Source of the DNA: Bacteroidota bacterium
GTDB taxonomy: Bacteria; Bacteroidota; Bacteroidia; Bacteroidales; FEN-979
DNA length: 64,000 nt
NCBI GenBank assembly: GCA_026391805.1
Contig: JAPLDJ010000025.1
Span: 62,001 to 126,000, forward strand
Direction of reading: 5' to 3'
In this document: positions 53,423 to 60,842 of the stretch, one piece after another
Layout of the letters: each line of letters starts with the position of its first letter
Position numbering within the stretch: position 1 is the stretch's first letter
The notes under the pieces: model-generated
Databases searched by the model: none
Seen by the model: only the letters and a program-made list of their open reading frames with translations
What the model was told of the DNA's origin: nothing
Translations under genes and position numbers: made by a program

Positions 53423-53731
53423 CTATAGCTCAACACTTAGCCTGAGATGCCCGCCAAGTCCGTCACGAATTATCCTCATCAAAGTCGAGAGACGAATGTC
53501 ACTGGCATTATTTTCAATTCTTGAAATGTAGTTTTTTGTTGTCCCGCATTTTTCGGCAAGTTCTTCCTGGGTCAGGTGTTGTTGCTTCCGGGCTTCCTGG
53601 ATAAGTACTCCTATTTTAAAATTTTCAAATCCTTCTTCATATTTATCCCTTGCCGGCGTACCTGGTTTGCCGTATTTTTTATCCAAATGGTCATCCCAGG
53701 AAACAAGTTTATTTTCTTGATTGTTCTTCAT
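53423..53731 (-). CDS. Orphan HigA-like XRE antitoxin
   Basis: The protein has 102 residues with the same layout as its two relatives: HLDKKYGKPGTPARDKYEEG, then the helix-turn-helix TQEELAEKCGTTKNYISRIE and RLSTLMRIIRDGLGGHLRLS. Its toxin gene is missing except for the last codons (53709-53768), which fuse to a TAACTTTG promoter element at 53773-53780. It could still act as a DNA-binding repressor or as a trans-antitoxin to the other two modules. Confidence 0.85.
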   Translation of the reverse strand: MKNNQENKLVSWDDHLDKKYGKPGTPARDKYEEGFENFKIGVLIQEARKQQHLTQEELAEKCGTTKNYISRIENNASDIRLSTLMRIIRDGLGGHLRLSVEL

Positions 53732-53768
53732 GATATTTTTGTTTTAATCGATTTGCTTTTTCAAGCAC
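53709..53768 (-). pseudogene. Internally deleted HigB toxin remnant
   Basis: From GTG at 53768 the minus strand encodes VLEKANRLKQKYHEEQSRK and a stop that overlaps the antitoxin start by 23 bases. It corresponds to the final helix of the intact toxins (EIDRAVKLMKEYYLEKIK and EIEKALKIKKEYEREKK). The expected promoter sequence (TAACTTTG) sits directly before it, so the body of the toxin gene has been lost while both ends were kept. Confidence 0.7.
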
Positions 53769-53869
53769 GGAGCAAAGTTACCTGATTGGACAACTATAAA
53801 TTAATTTTCTTGCAGAAGTTTTCAAGTAATTTTTCAATTCTTTTGGATTTCGTAATTCGTCGTTCGTAC

Positions 53870-53980
53870 TTATTCTCTGTGTAACTCTGTGGATTCTCCG
53901 TGAACCTCTGTGTAACAGACATTAAAATTTGTTACACGAAGTTCCACGAAAAAGACACGAAAATCCACGAAGGGTTTATT
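53870..53980. repeat. Composite repeat CTGTGTAAC words plus CACGAAG words (copy 1)
   Basis: CTCTGTGTAACTCTGTGG, CCTCTGTGTAACAGACA and TTACACGAAGTTCCACGAA follow in order. The same order occurs at 54738-54826 on the other side of the HigBA module. Confidence 0.8.
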
Positions 53981-53992
53981 CCGATATGGCCA

Positions 53993-54298
53993 TCACAATT
54001 TTATTGACAATTCCAACTGCCCATCCAGTCCCAATTCAATAATCTTTTTTAGGGTAGAAAACCGAACCTCTTTGATATTGTTTTCTATTTTTGATATATA
54101 GGATTTTGTGGTCCCGACTTTTGCAGCAAGTTCCTCTTGCGTTAATCCTTTTTCAATACGAGCTTCCAGAAGCATTGCACCAAGTTTAAATTCTTCATAC
54201 CCTTCTTCCAATTCCTTACGTTTCTGGGTGCCTGGCTTGCCATAATGCTTATCCTTGAACTGTTCAAGGGTCATAAGGTTATTTTTTTTCTCTTTCAT
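53993..54298 (-). CDS. HigA-like XRE-family antitoxin
   Basis: The protein has 101 residues: KHYGKPGTQKRKELEEGYEE, then the helix-turn-helix TQEELAAKVGTTKSYISKIE and the conserved C-terminus IIELGLDGQLELSIKL. It overlaps the toxin gene end by 20 bases. A duplicate of its last codons survives at 51614-51664. Confidence 0.88.
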   Translation of the reverse strand: MKEKKNNLMTLEQFKDKHYGKPGTQKRKELEEGYEEFKLGAMLLEARIEKGLTQEELAAKVGTTKSYISKIENNIKEVRFSTLKKIIELGLDGQLELSIKL

Positions 54299-54617
54299 AT
54301 TCCTTTTTTATTTTTAATGCTTTTTCGATTTCCTGATCAGGTGTTTTTTGTGATTTCTTTTGAAAACCATGGGCCAGAACAATTATCTTACCTTCGTCAA
54401 AAAAGCAAAAGATCCGGTAACTATCACTACCAAACTGGACTCGTATTTCATAAAGATCTCCGACATTCCTGATGTGTTTGAGGTACATCTCCGGAATTCG
54501 CGGTAGTTCCTCAATTAGATCAAACGTCCAGATAATTTTTTTCTTTACTTTACTGCTTTGCTTTATGAAGAAATCCTCAAAGTAGTTTTTGTAAAAAACA
54601 ATTGTTCTGTACTTCAT
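54279..54617 (-). CDS. HigB/Gp49-like RelE-superfamily toxin
   Basis: The start at 54617 (MKYRTIVFYKNYFEDFF) gives 112 residues, the same length as the toxin at 44036; an upstream in-frame ATG precedes the likely transcription start. The core MYLKHIRNVGDLYEIRVQFG, then YRIFCFFDEGKIIVLAHGFQ and KKSQKTPDQEIEKAL, identifies it. It is the first gene of the toxin-antitoxin pair. The promoter TATCTTTG is at 54633-54640, and a small inverted repeat GTTGC-8 bases-GCAAC at 54647-54664 may be the operator. Confidence 0.88.
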   Translation of the reverse strand: MKYRTIVFYKNYFEDFFIKQSSKVKKKIIWTFDLIEELPRIPEMYLKHIRNVGDLYEIRVQFGSDSYRIFCFFDEGKIIVLAHGFQKKSQKTPDQEIEKALKIKKEYEREKK

Positions 54618-54632
54618 TTTATATTCATTTTG

Positions 54633-54664
54633 CAAAGATAAGAAATGTTGCCTCATAGTGCAAC
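54633..54664 (-). promoter_or_regulatory. Promoter and possible operator of the second HigBA module
   Basis: The minus strand reads TATCTTTG (54633-54640). A TTG about 20 bases upstream may be the -33 element. The inverted repeat GTTGC/GCAAC (54647-54664) overlaps this region. Confidence 0.5.
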
Positions 54665-54684
54665 TTTATATTGTTATTTTATTT

Positions 54685-54826
54685 CACGAAGAACCACGAA
54701 AAAGACATGAAGGACCACGAAGGGCATTTTATTTGTGCTTGCTCTCTGTGTAACTCCGTGCTTCTCTGTGAACCTCTGTGTAACAGACTGTAAAATTTTT
54801 TACACGAAATTCCACGAAGGGTTATC
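54685..54826. repeat. Composite repeat CACGAAG words plus CTGTGTAAC words (copy 2)
   Basis: TTTCACGAAGAACCACGAAA, GAAGGACCACGAAGGGC, CTCTCTGTGTAACTCCGTG, CCTCTGTGTAACAGACTG and TTACACGAAATTCCACGAAG follow in order. With the block at 53870-53980 it brackets the HigBA module. Confidence 0.8.
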
Positions 54827-54854
54827 TCAAATTCTATCTTCTATCCTTTTCAAT

Positions 54855-55217
54855 TTACATGTCATTCTTACCCGGAATCGTGAAACCAATCCGTTTCCGT
54901 GGCTCAGCAGGCACATTAATCAGATGTTTCAACACCCTGAAGATCGCCTGGATTTCTTCGCTGTTCTGAATACCCTGCTTCTCAAGTTGATCCAGTTTCA
55001 GCAAAATATCTTTATGGGTCGATAACATTTCTCTTAACCGGGTAAATATTCTGACAATCCTGATATTGCCCTCAATGGCCTCCTTACTTTTCAGGATGCA
55101 GGATAACATTGTGACGCCCTGCTCCGTAAAGCTAAATGGCAAATGCCTCAGCCCTATGACATCCGCTTTGGAGGTCACAAATTTTGACCTCCAATTCATG
55201 AACTCATCTCTCCTCAT
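54855..55217 (-). pseudogene. ORF6N-domain protein lacking its N-terminal half
   Basis: 120 residues remain. The segment FMNWRSKFVTSKADVIGLRH, then LPFSFTEQGVTMLSCILKSK and TRLREMLSTHKDILLKLDQL, and the end PAEPRKRIGFTIPG match the C-terminal part of ORF6N proteins, phage-like DNA-associated regulators of about 170-190 residues. The expected N-terminus (helix-turn-helix-like KILxIRGxxVxLDxDLAxLY) is missing. Upstream, an ATG after an AAGGAG site opens only 13 codons in another frame before the block identical to repeat A begins. Confidence 0.75.
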
Positions 55218-55250
55218 CAGGAATGAATGGTTCTAATTTTTGCATTGATA

Positions 55251-55462
55251 ATATTTTTTCTCCTTAATCGTCCGAAACGTAAAAAGTAATACGTTCCTGA
55301 AAATTATTTTATCGCCTATCACCCATCACCCATCGATATGCGATACTCGATATGCGATGTGTGAGACTCGGGATTTGGGAATCGCCTATCGCCCATCACC
55401 CATCGCCCATCGATGAACCGTTGCTCCGTACCGGCTTTTCTTCGTGGAATTTCGTGTTACCA
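55251..55462. repeat. Direct repeat B, about 212 bp
   Basis: This is a near-identical copy of 53141-53346 in the same orientation. It begins 33 bases upstream of the truncated ORF6N frame and includes the same AAGGAG sequence and GCGATATGCGATGTGTGAG words. Confidence 0.9.
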
Positions 55463-55624
55463 GTTTCTAAAATATGAAACGCAAAGTCTGAAGTGCAAAG
55501 TCTGAACTGTAAAGTCCAAAATTGATCCATCTTCTATCCTCCATCCTCGATTTTCCGCCCTCCGACCTCTGCCCTCCGACCTCATTTTCCCATATCTTTG
55601 TATAACTGAAAAAGAACAACCACC
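55463..55624. other. Short repeat words and promoter of the pirin gene
   Basis: AAAGTCTGAAGTGCAAAGTC words, TCTATCCTCCATCCTCG and CTCCGACCTCTGCCCTCCG are followed by TATCTTTG at 55593-55600, an exact -7 match 25 bases before the pirin ATG. Confidence 0.6.
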
Positions 55625-56473
55625 ATGGAAACAACCCGCAAAATCGACCGCATTATCAAAGGACAACCCACCTCGGACGGCGCAGGCGTCCGCCTGACCC
55701 GCATCTTTGGTTTTTATGAAGAAGGGCTGCTGGATCCGTTCCTGTTGCTTGATTTTTTCGGCTCGGACAACCCGGATGATTTCATGGCCGGATTTCCCTG
55801 GCATCCGCACAGGGGCATCGAAACCGTCACCTATATGCTGGACGGAAAAGTTGAACACGGCGACAGCATGGGCAACAGCGGGGTGATCGGCAAGGGCGAC
55901 ATCCAGTGGATGACCGCCGGAAGCGGGATCATCCACCAGGAGATGCCCAAATATGAAGGCGGGCGGATGTACGGATTCCAGTTGTGGCTGAACCTGCCGG
56001 CTTCACATAAAATGATCGCTCCGCGGTACCAGGATATTCCGGCAGGCAAGGTCCCCACCATAGTTCTCGATAACCAGGTAAAAGTGCGGGTGCTTGCGGG
56101 TACATTCAACGGAACCCGCGGACCGGTGGAGGATATTATCGCTGATCCTGAATATTTTGACGTGGAGATGCCGGAAAACACGGAATTTATTGCTCCGGTC
56201 AATCCTGATTATACCGCCTTTGTTTTTGTTTACGAAGGATCTGCGGGTTTTGATGAGAGCAGAAAAGAACCCCTGCATTCAGGCGAAGGCGCGCTGTTCG
56301 GACACGGTTCGCAGGTGCGCGCCACGACCGGATCTTCAAAGTCCAGGTTCATCATGATCTCCGGAAAACCGATCAACGAGCCCATTGCCTGGCGCGGCCC
56401 CATCGTGATGAATACCGAAGCGGAACTTGCTGTTGCGTTCAAAGAGTACAGGGAGGGGACGTTCATCAAGTAA
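55625..56473 (+). CDS. Pirin family protein
   Basis: This 282-residue bicupin protein has the pirin signature FPWHPHRGIETVTYML (about 58-73) with the metal-binding His residues HPHRG, then the second ligands in SGIIHQEM (His about 104, Glu about 106). The C-terminal cupin has VFVYEGSAGFD and GEGALFGHGSQV. Pirins bind iron; some have quercetinase activity and others act as redox-sensitive regulators. No signal peptide, so cytosolic. A single-gene unit. Confidence 0.92.
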   Translation: METTRKIDRIIKGQPTSDGAGVRLTRIFGFYEEGLLDPFLLLDFFGSDNPDDFMAGFPWHPHRGIETVTYMLDGKVEHGDSMGNSGVIGKGDIQWMTAGSGIIHQEMPKYEGGRMYGFQLWLNLPASHKMIAPRYQDIPAGKVPTIVLDNQVKVRVLAGTFNGTRGPVEDIIADPEYFDVEMPENTEFIAPVNPDYTAFVFVYEGSAGFDESRKEPLHSGEGALFGHGSQVRATTGSSKSRFIMISGKPINEPIAWRGPIVMNTEAELAVAFKEYREGTFIK

Positions 56474-56504
56474 AGCGGATGTTGCAACCCCCAGCATCGG
56501 TTTT

Positions 56505-56615
56505 TTATTACACGAAAGTCCACGAAGCCTGCCTGCCGGCAGGCAGGGAGGCACGAAAACCCACGAAAAATATAGCCCCCTCGCCTTCAGGAGAGGGGGT
56601 TGGGGGTGAGGTGAG
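56505..56615. repeat. CACGAA repeat interrupted by a palindrome, then inverted C/G-rich hairpin
   Basis: TTACACGAAAGTCCACGAA is broken by CCTGCCTGCCGGCAGGCAGG (56528-56547), then resumes as GCACGAAAACCCACGAA. At 56573-56615 lies the reverse complement of the element at 36207-36250. A -7 element TATCTTTG (56627-56634) for the peptidase gene follows. Confidence 0.85.
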
Positions 56616-56651
56616 TTGGAAATCCCTATCTTTGTTGTAAATCCGGGTCAT

Positions 56652-58403
56652 ATGAAAAAGTCAGCGATTTTTCTGATAGTGATCTTCTGTAGTCTTGGGG
56701 TATCAGGCCAAACAAACATCACCCTCTCCAATCCGGATGTTCTTCCTGTCTTGCTCGGAAATTACAATCCTGCAGTCTATACCCCGGCGGTGATCATCAA
56801 CCATCCTGATTCCATCCTGAACGGAATCATCAACCGGGTTTCCAAAGACACGCTGATCCAAAACCTGCTGGTCATCGACAGCAAGCACAACCATAACTCT
56901 GGATCCGACACGGTTTCCGATACACGCGGCATCGGGGCCGTGCGCAGGTGGATTTTCTCAACGTTTAATCAATACAGCGCTTCCTGTGAAAACCGGCTGC
57001 TGACTACATACATGGACTTTACACAGAACATTTGCGGACAGATGCATCACCGGAATGTGCTGGCGGTTCTGCCCGGACTTGATACCACCAACAAGGAGAT
57101 CATGCTGATCGAAGGTCATTTCGATACCCGCTGCGAAGGAGCCTGCGACACCTCCTGCTATTCACCCGGAATGGAAGACAACGGTTCGGGAACCGTTCTT
57201 GTGATGGAACTGGCGCGCATCATGAGCCGCTATTCCTATAACCACACCATTGTATTTGCCTGCGTTACCGGCGAAGACCAGGGTTTGTACGGATCCTCGG
57301 CGTTGTCGGCCTATCTGAAGAACAACAATGTGAAGATCCGGTCGGTGATGAATAACGATGTGATCGGGGGCGTCATCTGCGGACAGACCTCTTCCCCGCC
57401 GGGCTGCCCGGGACTGAATTCCATCGACAGCACACATGTCAGGGTATTTTCCTTTTCTTCCTACAGCGATTCGGGTTCTGTTTCACCCCACAAGCAGCTG
57501 GCCCGTTACATCCGGCTTCACCAGGAAGAAAGGATCAACCCGCTGATCAGCACCCCGATGACCATCGACATCATCATTTCCGAAGACCGTACCGGCCGCA
57601 GCGGCGATCATATCCCGTTCCGGCAAAAAGGTTACACGGCGATCCGCTTTACCTCGCGTAATGAACACGGCAACGGAACTGGAACACCTCCCGACCGGCA
57701 GCATTCGGTGCGCGATATTCTGGGCGTTGACACCTCTGTTCCGCCCGATGGCATCATCGACAGTTTTTATGTCAATCCGAACTACCTGCGGCGGAATATC
57801 ATCATGAACGGCGTCAACCTTGGATGGCTGGCCATAGCACCGCCCAGCCCGCATCCTGAATTCACACCTGTGACAAACGGGATCAGCATCCATTTGTCAG
57901 GAGATGATTCCCTTTACCAGCATTACCGTGTATCCTTACGTACAAAGCACTCCGGATCGTTATATTTTGATACCGTTTATACTTTTTATTCAAACACCAT
58001 CAGCATCTCAGGCCTCGATCCTCATAAAACCTGGTACTTCAGCGTCGCCAATGTGAAGAACGGGGTGGAAAGTCTTTTCAGTGATGAATATTCTGATTTT
58101 GCCGTCGGGATGAATGATCATTTACTGAACGACCAGGGGATCCGTTCGATCCGGAACATCCCGAATCCGTTTACAGACAGGACCACATTTACGGTTGAAA
58201 CAGATGAATATTTCAGGGAGAAGGAAGCTTCACTTGTCGTATCTGATCTGGCGGGAAGAAAAGTTGTCGTTATGAATGTACAGCTTTCTGCCGGCATTAA
58301 CCGGGTGGAATTCATCAACAAATCAGGATGGAAGGGAGTCTATCCCTATCGGTTTTTCTGTTCAGGAACTGCAGTATATGCAGGAAAGATGGTGATGTAT
58401 TAG
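56652..58403 (+). CDS. T9SS-secreted M28 family metallopeptidase
   Basis: The protein has 583 residues from ATG 56652, placed 18 bases after the TATCTTTG element and directly beginning a signal peptide (MKKSAIFLIVIFCSLGVSGQ). The M28 domain spans about 60-395: zinc-ligand motifs EGHFDTRCE (His, Asp), GMEDNGSGTVLVMELA (bridging Asp), TGEDQGLYGSSALSAYL (catalytic Glu) and DHIPFRQKGYTAIRF (His). A fibronectin-like segment (VTNGISIHLSGDDSLYQHYR) precedes a T9SS sorting domain (IRNIPNPFTDRTTF ... VYAGKMVMY). It is a probable aminopeptidase acting outside the cell. Confidence 0.88.
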   Translation: MKKSAIFLIVIFCSLGVSGQTNITLSNPDVLPVLLGNYNPAVYTPAVIINHPDSILNGIINRVSKDTLIQNLLVIDSKHNHNSGSDTVSDTRGIGAVRRWIFSTFNQYSASCENRLLTTYMDFTQNICGQMHHRNVLAVLPGLDTTNKEIMLIEGHFDTRCEGACDTSCYSPGMEDNGSGTVLVMELARIMSRYSYNHTIVFACVTGEDQGLYGSSALSAYLKNNNVKIRSVMNNDVIGGVICGQTSSPPGCPGLNSIDSTHVRVFSFSSYSDSGSVSPHKQLARYIRLHQEERINPLISTPMTIDIIISEDRTGRSGDHIPFRQKGYTAIRFTSRNEHGNGTGTPPDRQHSVRDILGVDTSVPPDGIIDSFYVNPNYLRRNIIMNGVNLGWLAIAPPSPHPEFTPVTNGISIHLSGDDSLYQHYRVSLRTKHSGSLYFDTVYTFYSNTISISGLDPHKTWYFSVANVKNGVESLFSDEYSDFAVGMNDHLLNDQGIRSIRNIPNPFTDRTTFTVETDEYFREKEASLVVSDLAGRKVVVMNVQLSAGINRVEFINKSGWKGVYPYRFFCSGTAVYAGKMVMY

Positions 58404-58435
58404 TCCGGGATACCGTTCTGATTTTAAAATTCGTT

Positions 58436-58515
58436 AATCGATTATTCGATAGGCGATAGGCGATATTCGATGTGTGAGTTTTGAGTCTTGGGATCAGGGC
58501 ATCGACCATCCACCA
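58436..58515. repeat. Partial copy of the GATAGGCGAT/CGATGTGTGAG repeat
   Basis: GATAGGCGATAGGCGATATT, TCGATGTGTGAGTTTTGAG and CATCCACCATCGAGCC words are related to the inverted-repeat flanks at 52.64-53.30 kb. A near -7 element TAATTTTC follows at 58548-58555. Confidence 0.6.
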
Positions 58516-58570
58516 TCGAGCCATCATCCGGTCTGATAAAAAATCAGTAATTTTCCCCAAAATTTTCTTG

Positions 58571-60148
58571 ATGAACAATGTAAAGATGAAGACCGGGTAT
58601 TATTACCTGATCGCTTTTATCGAAGGCTCATGCGTAATGGCCATCGAACTGGCTGCCGCCAAGATGATCGCGCCTTTTTACGGGACGTCGCTCTATGTGT
58701 GGGCCGCCGTGCTTGCAGTGACGCTGGGCGGACTCACCACAGGATATTACCTTGGAGGATGGGCGACGTTCAAATTTTCTGCGCAAAAGCTGCTGTTCTT
58801 TATTTTACTTGGAGGATCGCTGCTCACAGCGGCGATGCCCATGATCGCACAGCACATCATGCCGGCGGTGAGCAGCCTCGGGCTGCGCACCGGCTCGCTT
58901 GTCTCCTGCCTTGGTTTTATGCTGCTTCCCCTGGTTTGCATGGGAATGGTTTCGCCCACCCTGATCCAGATCAGCAATACCGAGCTGAAAGGAACCGGGA
59001 GAACCGCCGGAACGATTTACGCGATCTCAACGGTGGGAGGCATCCTCATGACACTTCTCATGGGTTTCTATTTCCTGCCGGAATGGGGGATCCGGAATTC
59101 CATCATCCTGGTTGCCGGATTACTCGGGTCAATGACGATCATGCTGGTGATTCTCCTGAGAAGATACAGGATCTGGCTTGGGGCCGGACTGCTCCTGGTT
59201 GCAGGATTCCTTGTTTCCGCCACGACATTTATCCGTGACCCGGCCATGGCGCTGCGGTTCATTTACAGGAGCGAAGGCATTCTGGGACAGGTCAGCGTGC
59301 TCAACTACCCGCTCTATGAAGCAAACCAGATGATCCGGCTGATGTTCATCAACCAGGTACCACAGACACAGGAAAATGTGGAATATATGCCTGTTTCCAT
59401 GTGGACCTACCCCCACCGGATTTCCGCCGTCTCCAGCCTGAAACCAAGGGGCAGCAAGGCGCTGCTGGTGGGCATGGCCGGTGGCAGCCTTGCGATGGAA
59501 CTGAAAAAAATGGGGTTCGGCCTGGATGTCGTCGAGATCGATGAGCGGATGCCGTTCATTGCAGGGAAATATTTTGCATTTGACGCCAGGGGGATCAATA
59601 TCAGCATTGATGACGGAAGGCATTTCATCCGGAGTGCCAAAGGGAAATATGACCTCATCATCATCGATGTGCTGAACGGGGAGGTGCAGCCGTTCCACAT
59701 GTTCACGATGGAGTCTTTCGCAGAGATGAAAAAGATCCTATCGGACGATGCCTTAATCATCATCAATTTGCAAGGATTTATCCAGGGTGAGCATGGCCGG
59801 GCTGCAAGATCCATCTATAAAACACTGGAGGAATCAGGATTCAGGGTCTGGTATTTTTCCAAACTGGATGAAAAAGCCGGGGATGTGCACCTGTACGCCT
59901 CGATGAAAGGCCAGGATTTCACCCGGATCGATTCCACAAAGCTGAATGACTGCTGCCGGCAAAAGCTGCGGGATCGCTGGACGTTTGTAACGGATGTGCC
60001 ACTGGACCTCAGCGATGCCGTGATCCTTACCGACGACAGGCCCATGCTGGAAGCACTGAACAATTATGCGGCGGAATACTGGCGCAAGTTGCAGATTGGT
60101 GGGTTCCTGGCAAACCTGCGGCACAACAGGATTCCGTACTTTAAATGA
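58571..60148 (+). CDS. Membrane-fused spermidine synthase-like protein
   Basis: The start at 58571 gives 525 residues; an ATG at 58586 is also possible. Residues 8-230 hold about seven membrane helices of the fused MFS/spermidine synthase type (YYYLIAFIEGSCVMAIELAA, KMIAPFYGTSLYVWAAVLAV). Residues 270-500 form a spermidine-synthase-like Rossmann domain: LLVGMAGGSLAMELKKMG (SAM/dcSAM loop), DVVEIDERM, INISIDDGRHFIR and YDLIIIDVLNGEVQPFHMFT. The gatekeeper and acceptor-site residues differ from true spermidine synthases, so the product is unknown. Confidence 0.85.
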   Translation: MNNVKMKTGYYYLIAFIEGSCVMAIELAAAKMIAPFYGTSLYVWAAVLAVTLGGLTTGYYLGGWATFKFSAQKLLFFILLGGSLLTAAMPMIAQHIMPAVSSLGLRTGSLVSCLGFMLLPLVCMGMVSPTLIQISNTELKGTGRTAGTIYAISTVGGILMTLLMGFYFLPEWGIRNSIILVAGLLGSMTIMLVILLRRYRIWLGAGLLLVAGFLVSATTFIRDPAMALRFIYRSEGILGQVSVLNYPLYEANQMIRLMFINQVPQTQENVEYMPVSMWTYPHRISAVSSLKPRGSKALLVGMAGGSLAMELKKMGFGLDVVEIDERMPFIAGKYFAFDARGINISIDDGRHFIRSAKGKYDLIIIDVLNGEVQPFHMFTMESFAEMKKILSDDALIIINLQGFIQGEHGRAARSIYKTLEESGFRVWYFSKLDEKAGDVHLYASMKGQDFTRIDSTKLNDCCRQKLRDRWTFVTDVPLDLSDAVILTDDRPMLEALNNYAAEYWRKLQIGGFLANLRHNRIPYFK

Positions 60149-60203
60149 CCCACCGGCGAGTTAGCCGGGATGGCGCGAGTCTCTGATGCGTGCCTGATCA
60201 TTA

Positions 60204-60842
60204 TCAGTTATTTTCCCCCAGAAGAACTGTCCAAACCTTGTGGACTTCTTTCCCAAACTTCTTTTCACGTTTTACGGCAAAGAAATCAATGCTTCCGCCG
60301 GCAAGATGATATTTCTTCAGATCCGGACCGGAATTGATGGACCGGTATGAAAATCCGATCCGGCCTGCAAATGCAGAATCACTTACCGGGTGAAGGTTTT
60401 GAGAAATCCAGAGGGAATCCGGTTTTACACTTCCGATGTTTATTTCGGTTGAAGACTTTTCACCGGCCAGTTCGTTTAAAGAGGTCTTTACCATCTTCTT
60501 TTCACCTGGATGGGTAAAGCGAAGGAAATCGTTTCCGGATCTGAAAAGCCCGAGGATCATCTGCTTTGAATGCGCCATGAATTCAGGGGCAGAAGTAGTG
60601 TCGGAAAGAACCGCGAGGTAATCGAAGAAGTCGTTGAACCTGTTCTTTGCAGTCTCCTCAAATGCATTCAGGTTCGTGGCTGAAAGCGTATCCGAGCCGA
60701 AAGCAGAAGTGAGGCTGTCTTTTTCAGATTTGATTCGCTTCTGATTCCGGGCAGCACTGAACTGCTCCTCGTTATCGCAGCTTTTCGCGCAGCAAAGGAG
60801 GTAGACGAGAATAAAGGCCGATAACTTTAAAATCCTTTTCAT
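60204..60842 (-). CDS. Probable lipoprotein of unknown function
   Basis: The protein has 212 residues. The N-terminus MKRILKLSAFILVYLLCCAKSC is hydrophobic with several Cys at the signal end, so lipidation is probable but the modified Cys is uncertain. The body is helical then beta-rich (FDYLAVLSDTTSAPEFMAHS, then AGRIGFSYRSINSGPDLKKY). Its ATG overlaps the stop of the gene before it (ATGA, 60839-60842), so the two form an operon. Confidence 0.65.
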   Translation of the reverse strand: MKRILKLSAFILVYLLCCAKSCDNEEQFSAARNQKRIKSEKDSLTSAFGSDTLSATNLNAFEETAKNRFNDFFDYLAVLSDTTSAPEFMAHSKQMILGLFRSGNDFLRFTHPGEKKMVKTSLNELAGEKSSTEINIGSVKPDSLWISQNLHPVSDSAFAGRIGFSYRSINSGPDLKKYHLAGGSIDFFAVKREKKFGKEVHKVWTVLLGENN

